The notes: generated by a model from the sequence alone, not told the origin. Counted from the first letter of the stretch, positions 1 through 6,202 are shown. The stretch: DNA of 6,202 bases from an uncultured Erysipelotrichaceae bacterium (GCA_947175465.1 CAMWMY010000079.1:1-6202); one strand, 5' to 3'. Made by a program: numbers and translations.

Positions 1-2
1 GG

Positions 3-905
3 ATGAGAGTTATGAATTTGATTACAACTCCTTATCATATAGAAGATCTTGAGAAGTTAAAAGAAGCGGGTGCAGATAGTGTTATTGTATCGAATCCCTT
101 TTTTAGTGCACGTGGTGCAGCTTATGAAGACGTTGAGAAGTTGTGGGAATATAAAAAAGAATGTAAGCGTTTAGGGCTTTTCTTATATGTACAAGTAAAT
201 CGTTTTTTTATTGAAGAAGAGTTGGAGCAACTCCGTGTGCATTTAAAACTTTTAAAAGAAGTCGATGTAGATGGAATTTATTTTGGAGATGAAGCAGTAT
301 TGCAAGAAGCACAAGTATTAGGAATTGAGGATAAGCTTATTTATAATCCAGATACTTTGATTACCAATGCTATGGATGTGCAATACTATTTAGAAGAAGG
401 AATTCAATCCGTTTGTTTATCAAGAGAAATCACACTGGAAGAAATATGTGAGATTGTAAAGAAGTGTGATCCTAAAAAAGTAGAAGTTATGATTCATGGA
501 AGAATGAATATGATGCATAGTAAACGTGCTTTAATTAGTAATTATCTTTCATTTTGTAATAAAGAGCATGATGTGAAAAATAATCATGATTTATATATTA
601 TTGAAAATACAAGAGAAGATCGTATGCCAATTCTGGAAGATGATTTAGGAACACATGTTTTTACAGGCTTTACATTAGCAAGTTTTGAAGAATATTCAAC
701 ACTTTGTGAAGCAGGAATTGAAAATATGCGTATTGATGGTATTTTTCAAGATATTGATACTTTATGTAAAATCGTACGTGATTATAAAGTGATTTTTAAT
801 GGAGAAAAACAAGCGAGTGCTGTGTGGGAAGAATATCAAAAAGAGTATCCACAAGCTAATTATACAAAAGGATTTTATTACACGAAAACAAGTAAGACAA
901 GGTAG
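3..905 (+). CDS. trhP1: U32-family protein, TrhP1/YrrN-like (tRNA U34 hydroxylation)
   Basis: This 300-residue cytoplasmic protein belongs to the U32 family, once called peptidases. The B. subtilis pair YrrN/YrrO (TrhP1/TrhP2) is required to make 5-hydroxyuridine at tRNA position 34, and this gene fits the YrrN half by length and position. Visible U32 landmarks are an N-terminal barrel start (AGAD at 22-25), SREIT at 140-144, IHGRM at 164-168 and MRIDG at 242-246. The segment 163-182 aligns without gaps to the signature of the downstream partner, but both signature cysteines are replaced (Asn169, Ala176), so this subunit probably cannot hold the same metal centre alone. There is no membrane segment or signal peptide. 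The first ATG at base 3 lies in an ATGA that could overlap an upstream stop; ATG at base 12 is an alternative, and the true start may lie before the window. The U32 family call is firm; the exact role is inferred from family and synteny. Confidence 0.85.
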   Translation: MRVMNLITTPYHIEDLEKLKEAGADSVIVSNPFFSARGAAYEDVEKLWEYKKECKRLGLFLYVQVNRFFIEEELEQLRVHLKLLKEVDVDGIYFGDEAVLQEAQVLGIEDKLIYNPDTLITNAMDVQYYLEEGIQSVCLSREITLEEICEIVKKCDPKKVEVMIHGRMNMMHSKRALISNYLSFCNKEHDVKNNHDLYIIENTREDRMPILEDDLGTHVFTGFTLASFEEYSTLCEAGIENMRIDGIFQDIDTLCKIVRDYKVIFNGEKQASAVWEEYQKEYPQANYTKGFYYTKTSKTR

Positions 906-909
906 GTGA
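904..909 (+). promoter_or_regulatory. Shine-Dalgarno site that sets the trhP2 start at 915
   Basis: AGGTGA begins inside the trhP1 stop codon (TAG, 903-905) and lies 5 bases before the ATG at 915. A GTG at 906 is in the same frame, but it falls within this site and has no ribosome-binding sequence of its own at a proper distance. Starting at 915 gives MEKIELLAPAGD, the usual beginning of long U32 proteins. Overlap of this site with the previous stop suggests translational coupling. Confidence 0.75.
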
Positions 910-914
910 AGGAA

Positions 915-2141
915 ATGGAAAAGATAGAGTTATTAGCTCCTGCAGGAGATTTAGAGCGTTTAAAAATTGCCGTTATGTATGGTGCAGATGCTGTTTTTTT
1001 AGGAGGAAAAAAGTTTTCTTTACGTTCTCGAGCAAGTAATTTTGATATTGAAGATATTGCTGAGGGAGTGAAATTTGCAAATACTTATGGAGCGAAAATC
1101 CACGTAACGGTAAATATGCTTCCCCATGAAGAAGATTTGGAAGGATTAAAAGAATATTTGATGGATTTAGAGCGTATAGGTGTTACAGCGATTATTTGTG
1201 CTTCTCCTTATATTGCGAAAACAGCTAAAACATATGCTCCTAAATTAGAAGTTCATATTAGTACACAGCACTCTTCAACCAATAGTGCTGCGGTTGCTTA
1301 TTGGAAAAAAAGAGGAATGGATCGTGTTGTATTAGCACGTGAATTAACTTTAGAAGATGTAAAAGAAACGGTGAAACATAGTGAGCTACCTATTGAAGTA
1401 TTTATTCATGGAGGAATGTGTGTTGCTTATTCAGGGCGTTGTGTATTAAGTAACCATATGACAGGAAGAGATGCCAATCGTGGAGGTTGTGCACAAAGTT
1501 GTCGTTGGAAATATCGTTTATTTGATAAAGATGTCGCTTTACATGAAGAAGAGCATTTATTTTCAATGTCTAGTAAAGATTTAATGGCGGCTAAATTTAT
1601 CCCCGATTTAATCAAAGCAGGAGTTGCTTCTTTAAAAATTGAGGGAAGAATGAAAAGTGCATATTATATTGCGACCCTTATTAAGACCTATCGTATGTTA
1701 ATTGATGAGGTATATGAAAAAGGAAGTATTGACGAATCACGTATGCAGTGGTATTATCAAGAGTTGTCAAAGGCTGAAAATCGCCCGACAGGCGTAGGGT
1801 TTTATGAAGGCTTACCTACACCATTTGGTCAACTTTATGGAATTAATGGAGCAGGGGTAACGCAAGAGTTTATCGCTTATGTTTTAGAGTATGATGAACA
1901 AGATGGAACAGCACTGCTAGAAGTGAGAAATCATTTTGCAGCACATAGCGAAGTTGAAATTTTTGGACCAACGATTACAACGACTTCTTTTGTTATTGGA
2001 GATTTATATGATAAAGAAGGAGAAAAAGTAGAAGTTGCGAATAAACCAATGCAAATTTTAAAAACAAAGCTACCTGTGAAAGCACAAGCTCATGCCATGA
2101 TTCGTAAAGTGATGTGTAAAGATCGTAGTAATGTTTATTAA
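915..2141 (+). CDS. trhP2: U32-family tRNA hydroxylation protein, TrhP2/YrrO-like
   Basis: This 408-residue protein is a full-length member of the YrrO/YegQ (TrhP) branch of the U32 family. These proteins are needed to hydroxylate U34 of tRNA, giving ho5U, the precursor of mo5U or cmo5U; in E. coli the reaction depends on prephenate synthesis. The N-terminal barrel begins with ELLAPAGD (5-12) and GADAVFLGG (23-31). The U32 signature at 161-179 (E161, HG 165-166, C169, C176, S179) is followed by C192 and C196, a cysteine set expected for an iron-sulfur cluster. KIEGR lies at 241-245, and residues from about 310 match the usual small C-terminal U32 domain. The gene follows trhP1 by 9 bases and precedes proS by 12, so it is mid-operon. 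The 915 start replaces an in-frame GTG at 906. Older annotations of 'collagenase' or 'protease' are probably wrong for this branch. Confidence 0.92.
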   Translation: MEKIELLAPAGDLERLKIAVMYGADAVFLGGKKFSLRSRASNFDIEDIAEGVKFANTYGAKIHVTVNMLPHEEDLEGLKEYLMDLERIGVTAIICASPYIAKTAKTYAPKLEVHISTQHSSTNSAAVAYWKKRGMDRVVLARELTLEDVKETVKHSELPIEVFIHGGMCVAYSGRCVLSNHMTGRDANRGGCAQSCRWKYRLFDKDVALHEEEHLFSMSSKDLMAAKFIPDLIKAGVASLKIEGRMKSAYYIATLIKTYRMLIDEVYEKGSIDESRMQWYYQELSKAENRPTGVGFYEGLPTPFGQLYGINGAGVTQEFIAYVLEYDEQDGTALLEVRNHFAAHSEVEIFGPTITTTSFVIGDLYDKEGEKVEVANKPMQILKTKLPVKAQAHAMIRKVMCKDRSNVY

Positions 2142-2153
2142 AGGAGAGATACA

Positions 2154-3839
2154 ATGAAATTAAGTCATAGTTTCTTTTATACGATGAGAGAAAATGCTAA
2201 AGATGAAGATAGCACAAGTGGGAATTTATTAGTACGTAGTGGAATGATTAAAAAAAGTAGCAGTGGTATTTATATGACAATGCCTTTAGGAAAGAAGGTA
2301 TTGCATAAAATAGAAAACATTGTAAGAGAAGAAATGGATGCGATTGGTGCCCAAGAATTAAGTATGCCAAGTCTTATTTTAGAAGAGGTATATGAAGCAT
2401 CAGGACGTAGAGATGTTTTTGGGTCCAATATGTTCGCACTTAAGGATCGTTATGAAAAGAACTATGTCTTAGGACCTACACATGAAGAACTTTTTGCAAT
2501 GGCTGCTTGTATGAAAGGAAAGTCTTATAAAGACTTCCCCTATAATCTATATCAAATCCAAACGAAATATCGAGACGAAACAAGACCTCGTTATGGATTA
2601 ATTCGTGTAAGAGAATTTCTTATGAAAGATGCTTATTCTTTTGATATTGATGAGCAAGGGTTAGATGTATCTTATACTCAAGTATTTGAGGCATACAAAA
2701 GAATTTTTAATCGTCTAGGTTTACAATATAAAATTGTAAAAGCGGATACTGGTGCTATGGGAGGACTTTTATCTGAAGAGTTCCAAGCCATTTGTGAAAT
2801 TGGAGAAGATGTTGTTGTTTCATGTGAACATTGTGATTTTTCAAGTAACTTAGAAATTAGTGAAGTAATCTCTACTTATCAAGAAGAAAGTGAAGAATTA
2901 TTGGCTTATGAAAAAGTGCATACGCCAGGAGTGAAAACTATTGAGGAAGTGGCTTCTTTTTTACAACTTCCAGTACACAAAATAGTAAAAACATTACTTT
3001 ATATGGTAGATGATCAACTTTATGCTTTTTTAGTAAAAGGAGATCGTGAAATTAATGAAACGAAAGTAAGAAAACTATTAGAAGCAAAAGAAGTTCGTTT
3101 AGCAACCTATGATGAGATTGAAACAAAGGTAAAGACAAGTACAGGATATGTAGGGCCTGTAGGATTAGATTGTGCAATCATTATGGATTTAGAAGTTGCG
3201 CATATGCATAATTTTATAACTGGTGCCAATGAAAAAGATTATCACTATAAAAATGTAAATGTACGTGATTTCAATGTCTTGAAAACAGCAGATATTGTTT
3301 GTGTAAAAGAAGGGGATCTTTGTCCAAAGTGTAAACAGCCACTTGTTTTCCATAAAGGAATTGAAATTGGAAATACCTTTAAATTAGGAACTAAATATGC
3401 ACAAAGTTTAGGACTTAACTACCTTGATGCAAATAATCAATTATGTCCTGTTGTTATGGGATCTTATGGAATTGGAATTGGACGTTGTATGGCAGCTGTT
3501 GTGGAACAAAACCACGATGAAAATGGGATGATATGGCCTAAAGAAATTGCGCCATATGAAGTTGCAATTGTTGTTGTATCAATGAAAGATGAAGAACAAG
3601 TTAAAATAGCGAACACGTTATATGAAGAATTACGCTCTTTGGGTGTGGATGTATTATTAGATGATCGTCAAGAACGTCCAGGAGTGAAATTTAAAGATAT
3701 GGAACTGATTGGAATACCAGTAAGAATAACAGTAGGACGTGGAATTCAAGAAGGAAAAGTAGAAATAAGAAAACGTACAGAAACAGAGAGTTTTGAAGTT
3801 TCTTTAGAAGAAGTAATGCATGTAATTACATCGATGTAA
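2154..3839 (+). CDS. proS: Prolyl-tRNA synthetase, bacterial type with editing domain
   Basis: This 561-residue class II aminoacyl-tRNA synthetase joins proline to tRNA-Pro in the cytoplasm. Motif 1 ends near Pro72; PTHEE is at 108-112; motif 2 runs from Arg140 (RDETRPRYG) to Phe163; motif 3 is GSYGIGIGR at 436-444. Between motifs 2 and 3 lies the YbaK-like INS editing domain, roughly 225-395, which removes wrongly attached alanine. It keeps Lys279, GYVGP (331-335) and GANEKDYHYKNVN (358-370 region). Cysteine pairs C224/C227 and C390/C393 flank the insert and could form a zinc ribbon. The C-terminal anticodon-binding domain (about 467-561) contains LDDRQERPGVKFKD (502-515). Length is normal for the bacterial type. 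AAGGAG at 2141-2146, overlapping the trhP2 stop, sits 7 bases before the ATG. No T-box leader precedes the gene, as expected for an internal operon position. A terminator follows immediately. Confidence 0.98.
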   Translation: MKLSHSFFYTMRENAKDEDSTSGNLLVRSGMIKKSSSGIYMTMPLGKKVLHKIENIVREEMDAIGAQELSMPSLILEEVYEASGRRDVFGSNMFALKDRYEKNYVLGPTHEELFAMAACMKGKSYKDFPYNLYQIQTKYRDETRPRYGLIRVREFLMKDAYSFDIDEQGLDVSYTQVFEAYKRIFNRLGLQYKIVKADTGAMGGLLSEEFQAICEIGEDVVVSCEHCDFSSNLEISEVISTYQEESEELLAYEKVHTPGVKTIEEVASFLQLPVHKIVKTLLYMVDDQLYAFLVKGDREINETKVRKLLEAKEVRLATYDEIETKVKTSTGYVGPVGLDCAIIMDLEVAHMHNFITGANEKDYHYKNVNVRDFNVLKTADIVCVKEGDLCPKCKQPLVFHKGIEIGNTFKLGTKYAQSLGLNYLDANNQLCPVVMGSYGIGIGRCMAAVVEQNHDENGMIWPKEIAPYEVAIVVVSMKDEEQVKIANTLYEELRSLGVDVLLDDRQERPGVKFKDMELIGIPVRITVGRGIQEGKVEIRKRTETESFEVSLEEVMHVITSM

Positions 3840-3875
3840 AAAAAGAAGCTCTTGCAAGTAAAAGAGCTTCTTTTT
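3840..3875 (+). terminator. Intrinsic terminator of the trhP1-trhP2-proS operon
   Basis: GAAGCTCTT (3845-3853) pairs perfectly with AAGAGCTTC (3862-3870) around an 8-base loop. Five flanking A:T pairs (3840-3844 with 3871-3875) extend the stem to 14 pairs. The run of five T at 3871-3875 supplies the U tract. It begins directly after the proS stop codon at 3837-3839. Confidence 0.93.
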
Positions 3876-3904
3876 CCATTTAATAGTTAAAAATAATAGA
3901 ATAC

Positions 3905-3926
3905 TATGGTCTTTATAAAGGTCATA
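3905..3926. repeat. Imperfect 22-base dyad, possible operator upstream of the DUF368 gene
   Basis: The half sites TATGGTCTTTA (3905-3915) and TAAAGGTCATA (3916-3926) form an inverted repeat with 9 of 11 positions paired; the mismatches are at 3909/3922 and 3910/3921. The central ten bases CTTTATAAAG (3911-3920) are a perfect palindrome. It overlaps the -35 and spacer of the candidate promoter, where a repressor could sit. AT-rich DNA produces such palindromes by chance, so the regulatory role is only a suggestion. Confidence 0.3.
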
Positions 3927-3935
3927 TGTTACAAT
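3907..3935 (+). promoter_or_regulatory. Candidate sigma-A promoter for the DUF368 gene
   Basis: TACAAT at 3930-3935 matches the -10 consensus at 5 of 6 positions and is preceded by TGT at 3927-3929, giving an extended -10. A weak -35, TGGTCT at 3907-3912 (3 of 6), lies 17 bases upstream. Transcription would start near 3942, leaving a leader of about 74 bases. Location between a terminator and an isolated gene makes a promoter necessary somewhere in 3876-3995. TATAAA at 3946-3951 is an alternative -10 but lacks a spaced -35. Confidence 0.4.
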
Positions 3936-4015
3936 TTGCAATAAGTATAAAAGAAAAAATCCTCTTTGTATGCTTTTTGTTAGATATATCATAATGTTAA
4001 AAGGAGATTAATCAC

Positions 4016-4858
4016 ATGATAAAAAGATTGATTGCGGGCTTTGCGATTGGAATTGCCAATATTATACCTGGTGTAAGTGGAGGTACGATGATGGTGATTC
4101 TTGGAGTATTTCAACAAGTTATGGATAGTATTGCTCGTGTTTTAAAGAAAGAAAATCCTCATAGAGGGAAAGATATATGGTTTTTATGTCAAATTTTAAT
4201 AGGAGCAGGTATTGGTGTTGTCGGCTTTTCCAAACTATTAGAAATTCTTTTTGAACAGTTTCCGACGCAGACAATGTTTTGGTTTTTAGGACTCGTTGTC
4301 TTTAGTATCCCTATGTTTTTAAGAAAAGAATTAAAAAGAAGCCATATTCAATGGGGATATGTTATTATGGCAATGATTCTTATCTTTATCATTAATATGT
4401 GGAATCCAGGAAAAGAAGATTTAGCAGTAAATCCTGCATTACCTCCTATTAGCTTGATGCTATGTATCAATATGCTAGGAGTTGGATTTATCGGAGGTTT
4501 TTCGATGCTGTTGCCTGGTGTCAGTGGTTCAATGATGTTGCTTATTTTTGGACAATATTACTTATTTAAAACGTATTTAGCTAGTGTAACGAGCTTTCAG
4601 ATAGATGTATTAGTACCTTTGGCTATTATGGGGGTTGGTATTTTGATCGGAATTGCTGTAAGTGCTAAAATAACAGCATTTGCTTTACGAAAGAATAAAA
4701 ATGCTACATTAAGCTTTATTCTTGGTCTTATTTTAGCCTCATCACTTGTATTAATTCCTATACAAGTTACATATACACTTTCATTAGGAATTACTTCTGC
4801 AATTGCCTTTTTATTCGGTGGTGCTATTTTAGCACTATTAAACAAAATGGTTTCCTAA
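4016..4858 (+). CDS. popT: DUF368 membrane protein, probable undecaprenyl-phosphate translocase
   Basis: This 280-residue hydrophobic protein is a DUF368 member. The family was recently shown to carry undecaprenyl phosphate, the lipid carrier for wall polymers, back across the cytoplasmic membrane for reuse, alongside the DedA family. The two DUF368 hallmarks are present: PGVSGGTMM at 18-26 and PGVSGSMML at 167-175, each followed by a glycine and aromatic residues (ILGVF, IFGQYY). They mark two structurally repeated halves, each with a probable re-entrant loop. Many hydrophobic segments run through the chain (for example about 57-75, 87-102, 113-128, 148-165, 199-216, 232-250, 257-275), with a basic N terminus and no signal peptide. 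AAGGAG at 4001-4006 lies 9 bases before the ATG. The gene stands alone between two terminators. Family assignment is strong; the substrate is taken from studied relatives, and the symbol should be read in that light. Confidence 0.88.
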   Translation: MIKRLIAGFAIGIANIIPGVSGGTMMVILGVFQQVMDSIARVLKKENPHRGKDIWFLCQILIGAGIGVVGFSKLLEILFEQFPTQTMFWFLGLVVFSIPMFLRKELKRSHIQWGYVIMAMILIFIINMWNPGKEDLAVNPALPPISLMLCINMLGVGFIGGFSMLLPGVSGSMMLLIFGQYYLFKTYLASVTSFQIDVLVPLAIMGVGILIGIAVSAKITAFALRKNKNATLSFILGLILASSLVLIPIQVTYTLSLGITSAIAFLFGGAILALLNKMVS

Positions 4859-4886
4859 AAAAAAGAAGCATAAAGCTTCTTTTTTT
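4858..4886. terminator. Bidirectional terminator shared by the convergent DUF368 and MATE genes
   Basis: GAAGC (4865-4869) pairs with GCTTC (4875-4879) around the loop ATAAA, and seven A (4858-4864) pair with seven T (4880-4886), a 12-pair stem. On the plus strand the T run follows the hairpin; on the minus strand the A run 4857-4864 reads as eight U. The plus-strand stop ends at 4858 and the minus-strand stop is at 4888-4890, so one hairpin serves both genes. Confidence 0.92.
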
Positions 4887-4887
4887 G

Positions 4888-6202
4888 CTAATTAATTAAT
4901 GTTGTTAAATTTTGTGCCCATTTATTTGAGTAAAAACGCTTCATACCAATACACATACGTATGAGTTGTTCTAGCTGAGCAATTAAAAAGACAAGGGCAA
5001 TATGCTCAATATGGAATGCATGAACACTGAGGAAAGCTAAAGGAATTCCAACAGTCCACATAATTCCACTATCCAATAAAGAAATAATTTTAGAATCACC
5101 ACCAGCTCGAAGAACAGAAAAAATCATAAAATTAAATAACCGCATGGAAATTTTAATCGCTTGTACATACATAATAGAAACAGCTAATTGATAAGCAAGC
5201 GGCGTTTCTAAGGTGAAAAGAGAAAGCATGGGTTTGGTAAGTAGGACCATTCCACTAACAAGAATTAATGCAAGAAGAAAACTTAGACCTGCATGATAAC
5301 GACTTTCTTTTAAAGCTTGTTCGATATTTCCTTGTCCTAAAAGAGAACCTAGTAGAACGGTAATTGCATTTCCATAACCATAGACAACAAATAAGAAAAT
5401 GTTGGCAATTTGATTACTAACATAATAAGCATCCATAGAATCTTTTCCTAAACTTCCAAATGCTTTTACAAATAACGTAGATCCAATTCCAAATAAGGCT
5501 TCATTAATGATAAGTGGATAAATCTTTTTAAGAATAGGGGAAACAAAAGATAATTTAAGTGAGAACATTTCTTTGAAGCTTCCAATAAAAGGTTGTTTTG
5601 TATAATATGCATGAAGAAAATATACAAGAACAGTTGTACATTGTGCGATAAAGGTACCTAAGGCAGCACCTTGCACACCAAGAGAAGGAAGAGGCCCAAA
5701 TCCAAATATAAAGATATAGTTAAGAAGGGCATTTAAAATCGTACTTCCTATAGCTATTCGCAAAGAAATATGTGCTTTTTGAATACTTCGATACATATAA
5801 CTAAAAGCGAATTGAATACAAGAAGGGATGTAAGAGAACATGGCAATTTGTAAATAAAGCAAACCATTTTCGACGATATAAGCATCATCCATATAAAATT
5901 GTAAAATCCCTTTTCCAAAAAAAGCTGCTAGTGAGAGCCAAAATAAACCATTGATACATGCAATTATAAGACTGAAACCAAAGGTGCGTTTTAAATTTTT
6001 ATGATCTTTAGCTCCAAAAAATTGAGCTGCAAAAATACTAGAACTACCGATAGCTCCATAAGAAATCATAGAGCACAATAAATCGATTTGGGCAGCTGTA
6101 CCAACAGCACTTACATGTCCAATCCAAGAAACCATGAGGGAATCGATAATTCCCATAGCACTAGATAACATTTGTTGTAGAGCTAAAGGGATAGCAACTT
6201 TT
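4888..6202 (-). CDS. MATE-family multidrug/cation exporter, N terminus cut by window edge
   Basis: This integral membrane protein belongs to the MATE (multi antimicrobial extrusion) family, which expels drugs or metabolites in exchange for Na+ or H+. The frame stays open to the window edge: 437 residues are visible, beginning KVAIPLALQQMLSS, typical of the first MATE helix. The Met codon at 6169-6171 is therefore internal, and the real start lies beyond 6202, probably by only a few to about 20 residues. The first-helix motif IDSLMVSWIG holds the conserved acidic residue (Asp20 of the visible chain). The second half opens near KKIYPLIINEALFGIGS and contains GYGNAITVLLGSLLGQGN, the counterpart of the first-half AAQFFGAKD region. 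Roughly twelve membrane segments are expected. It converges on the DUF368 gene. The family is clear; the substrate cannot be read from sequence. Confidence 0.92.
   Translation of the reverse strand, partial: KVAIPLALQQMLSSAMGIIDSLMVSWIGHVSAVGTAAQIDLLCSMISYGAIGSSSIFAAQFFGAKDHKNLKRTFGFSLIIACINGLFWLSLAAFFGKGILQFYMDDAYIVENGLLYLQIAMFSYIPSCIQFAFSYMYRSIQKAHISLRIAIGSTILNALLNYIFIFGFGPLPSLGVQGAALGTFIAQCTTVLVYFLHAYYTKQPFIGSFKEMFSLKLSFVSPILKKIYPLIINEALFGIGSTLFVKAFGSLGKDSMDAYYVSNQIANIFLFVVYGYGNAITVLLGSLLGQGNIEQALKESRYHAGLSFLLALILVSGMVLLTKPMLSLFTLETPLAYQLAVSIMYVQAIKISMRLFNFMIFSVLRAGGDSKIISLLDSGIMWTVGIPLAFLSVHAFHIEHIALVFLIAQLEQLIRMCIGMKRFYSNKWAQNLTTLIN

Noticed and set aside
1427..1615. Minus-strand ORF of 62 codons inside trhP2
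   Set aside because: It lies wholly opposite the conserved cysteine region of trhP2, has no ribosome-binding site in sensible context, and its translation resembles nothing known to me.
3..2141. Secreted collagenase-type proteases, the older label for U32 proteins
   Set aside because: There is no signal peptide or protease motif, and the two-gene arrangement matches the YrrN/YrrO tRNA-hydroxylation pair.
3883..3907. ATAGT/ACTAT inverted repeat with a 15-base loop
   Set aside because: Five weak pairs in AT-rich DNA are expected by chance.
3804..3992. Minus-strand ORF of 62 codons across the proS end and the intergenic region
   Set aside because: It reads through the proS terminator hairpin and AT-rich spacer; its hydrophobic composition follows from A-rich DNA read on the other strand.
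3966..3995. Promoter with TTGTAT (3966-3971) and CATAAT (3990-3995), 18-base spacer
   Set aside because: The -10 matches 5 of 6, but transcription would start near 4002, inside the Shine-Dalgarno site at 4001-4006, leaving no room for normal initiation.
3876..4015. Riboswitch, T-box or small RNA in the proS-DUF368 intergenic region
   Set aside because: The spacer is only 140 bases and AT-rich; no T-box sequence, no GC-containing stems and no second terminator hairpin before the gene are visible.
4597..4845. Minus-strand ORF of 82 codons inside the DUF368 gene
   Set aside because: It is a shadow of a strongly conserved membrane protein gene, with no independent signals.
1..6202. Mobile element, phage, CRISPR or defence system
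   Set aside because: No transposase, integrase, repeat array or nuclease genes are present; base and codon use looks even across all five genes.

Overview
The window looks like an ordinary chromosomal housekeeping segment from a low-GC Gram-positive bacterium (Bacillota). Support comes from AT-rich third codon positions, strong AAGGAG-type Shine-Dalgarno sites, short A/T-flanked intrinsic terminators, and a tandem pair of U32-family genes arranged like yrrN-yrrO of Bacillus subtilis. The style would suit an Erysipelotrichia-like gut firmicute, but that is only an impression and cannot be proved from this sequence.

Layout: (1) Positions 3-3839 hold three closely packed plus-strand genes that read as one operon. 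They are a short U32 protein (trhP1/yrrN-like), a long U32 protein with the cysteine signature (trhP2/yrrO-like), and prolyl-tRNA synthetase (proS). The gaps are 9 and 12 bases, and a clear hairpin terminator follows proS. (2) Positions 3876-4015 are a short intergenic region with a plausible extended -10 promoter and an imperfect 22-base dyad. It leads to a single-gene unit coding for a DUF368 membrane protein, the family recently identified as undecaprenyl-phosphate translocases. (3) A minus-strand MATE-family exporter gene converges on the DUF368 gene. The two share one hairpin that should terminate transcription in both directions. The MATE gene has no start in the window: its frame stays open to base 6202.

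The first operon has a coherent theme. Its U32 pair should hydroxylate U34 of tRNAs that read four-codon boxes, and proline tRNA(UGG) is one of the expected targets. proS charges that same tRNA. The DUF368 and MATE genes are separate membrane-transport units with no evident link to the operon or to each other beyond the shared terminator.

No mobile element, CRISPR array, RNA gene or clearly new system is visible. The points most worth a second look are the cysteine-less/cysteine-bearing U32 pair joined to proS, the dyad in front of the DUF368 gene, and start-site corrections for two genes.
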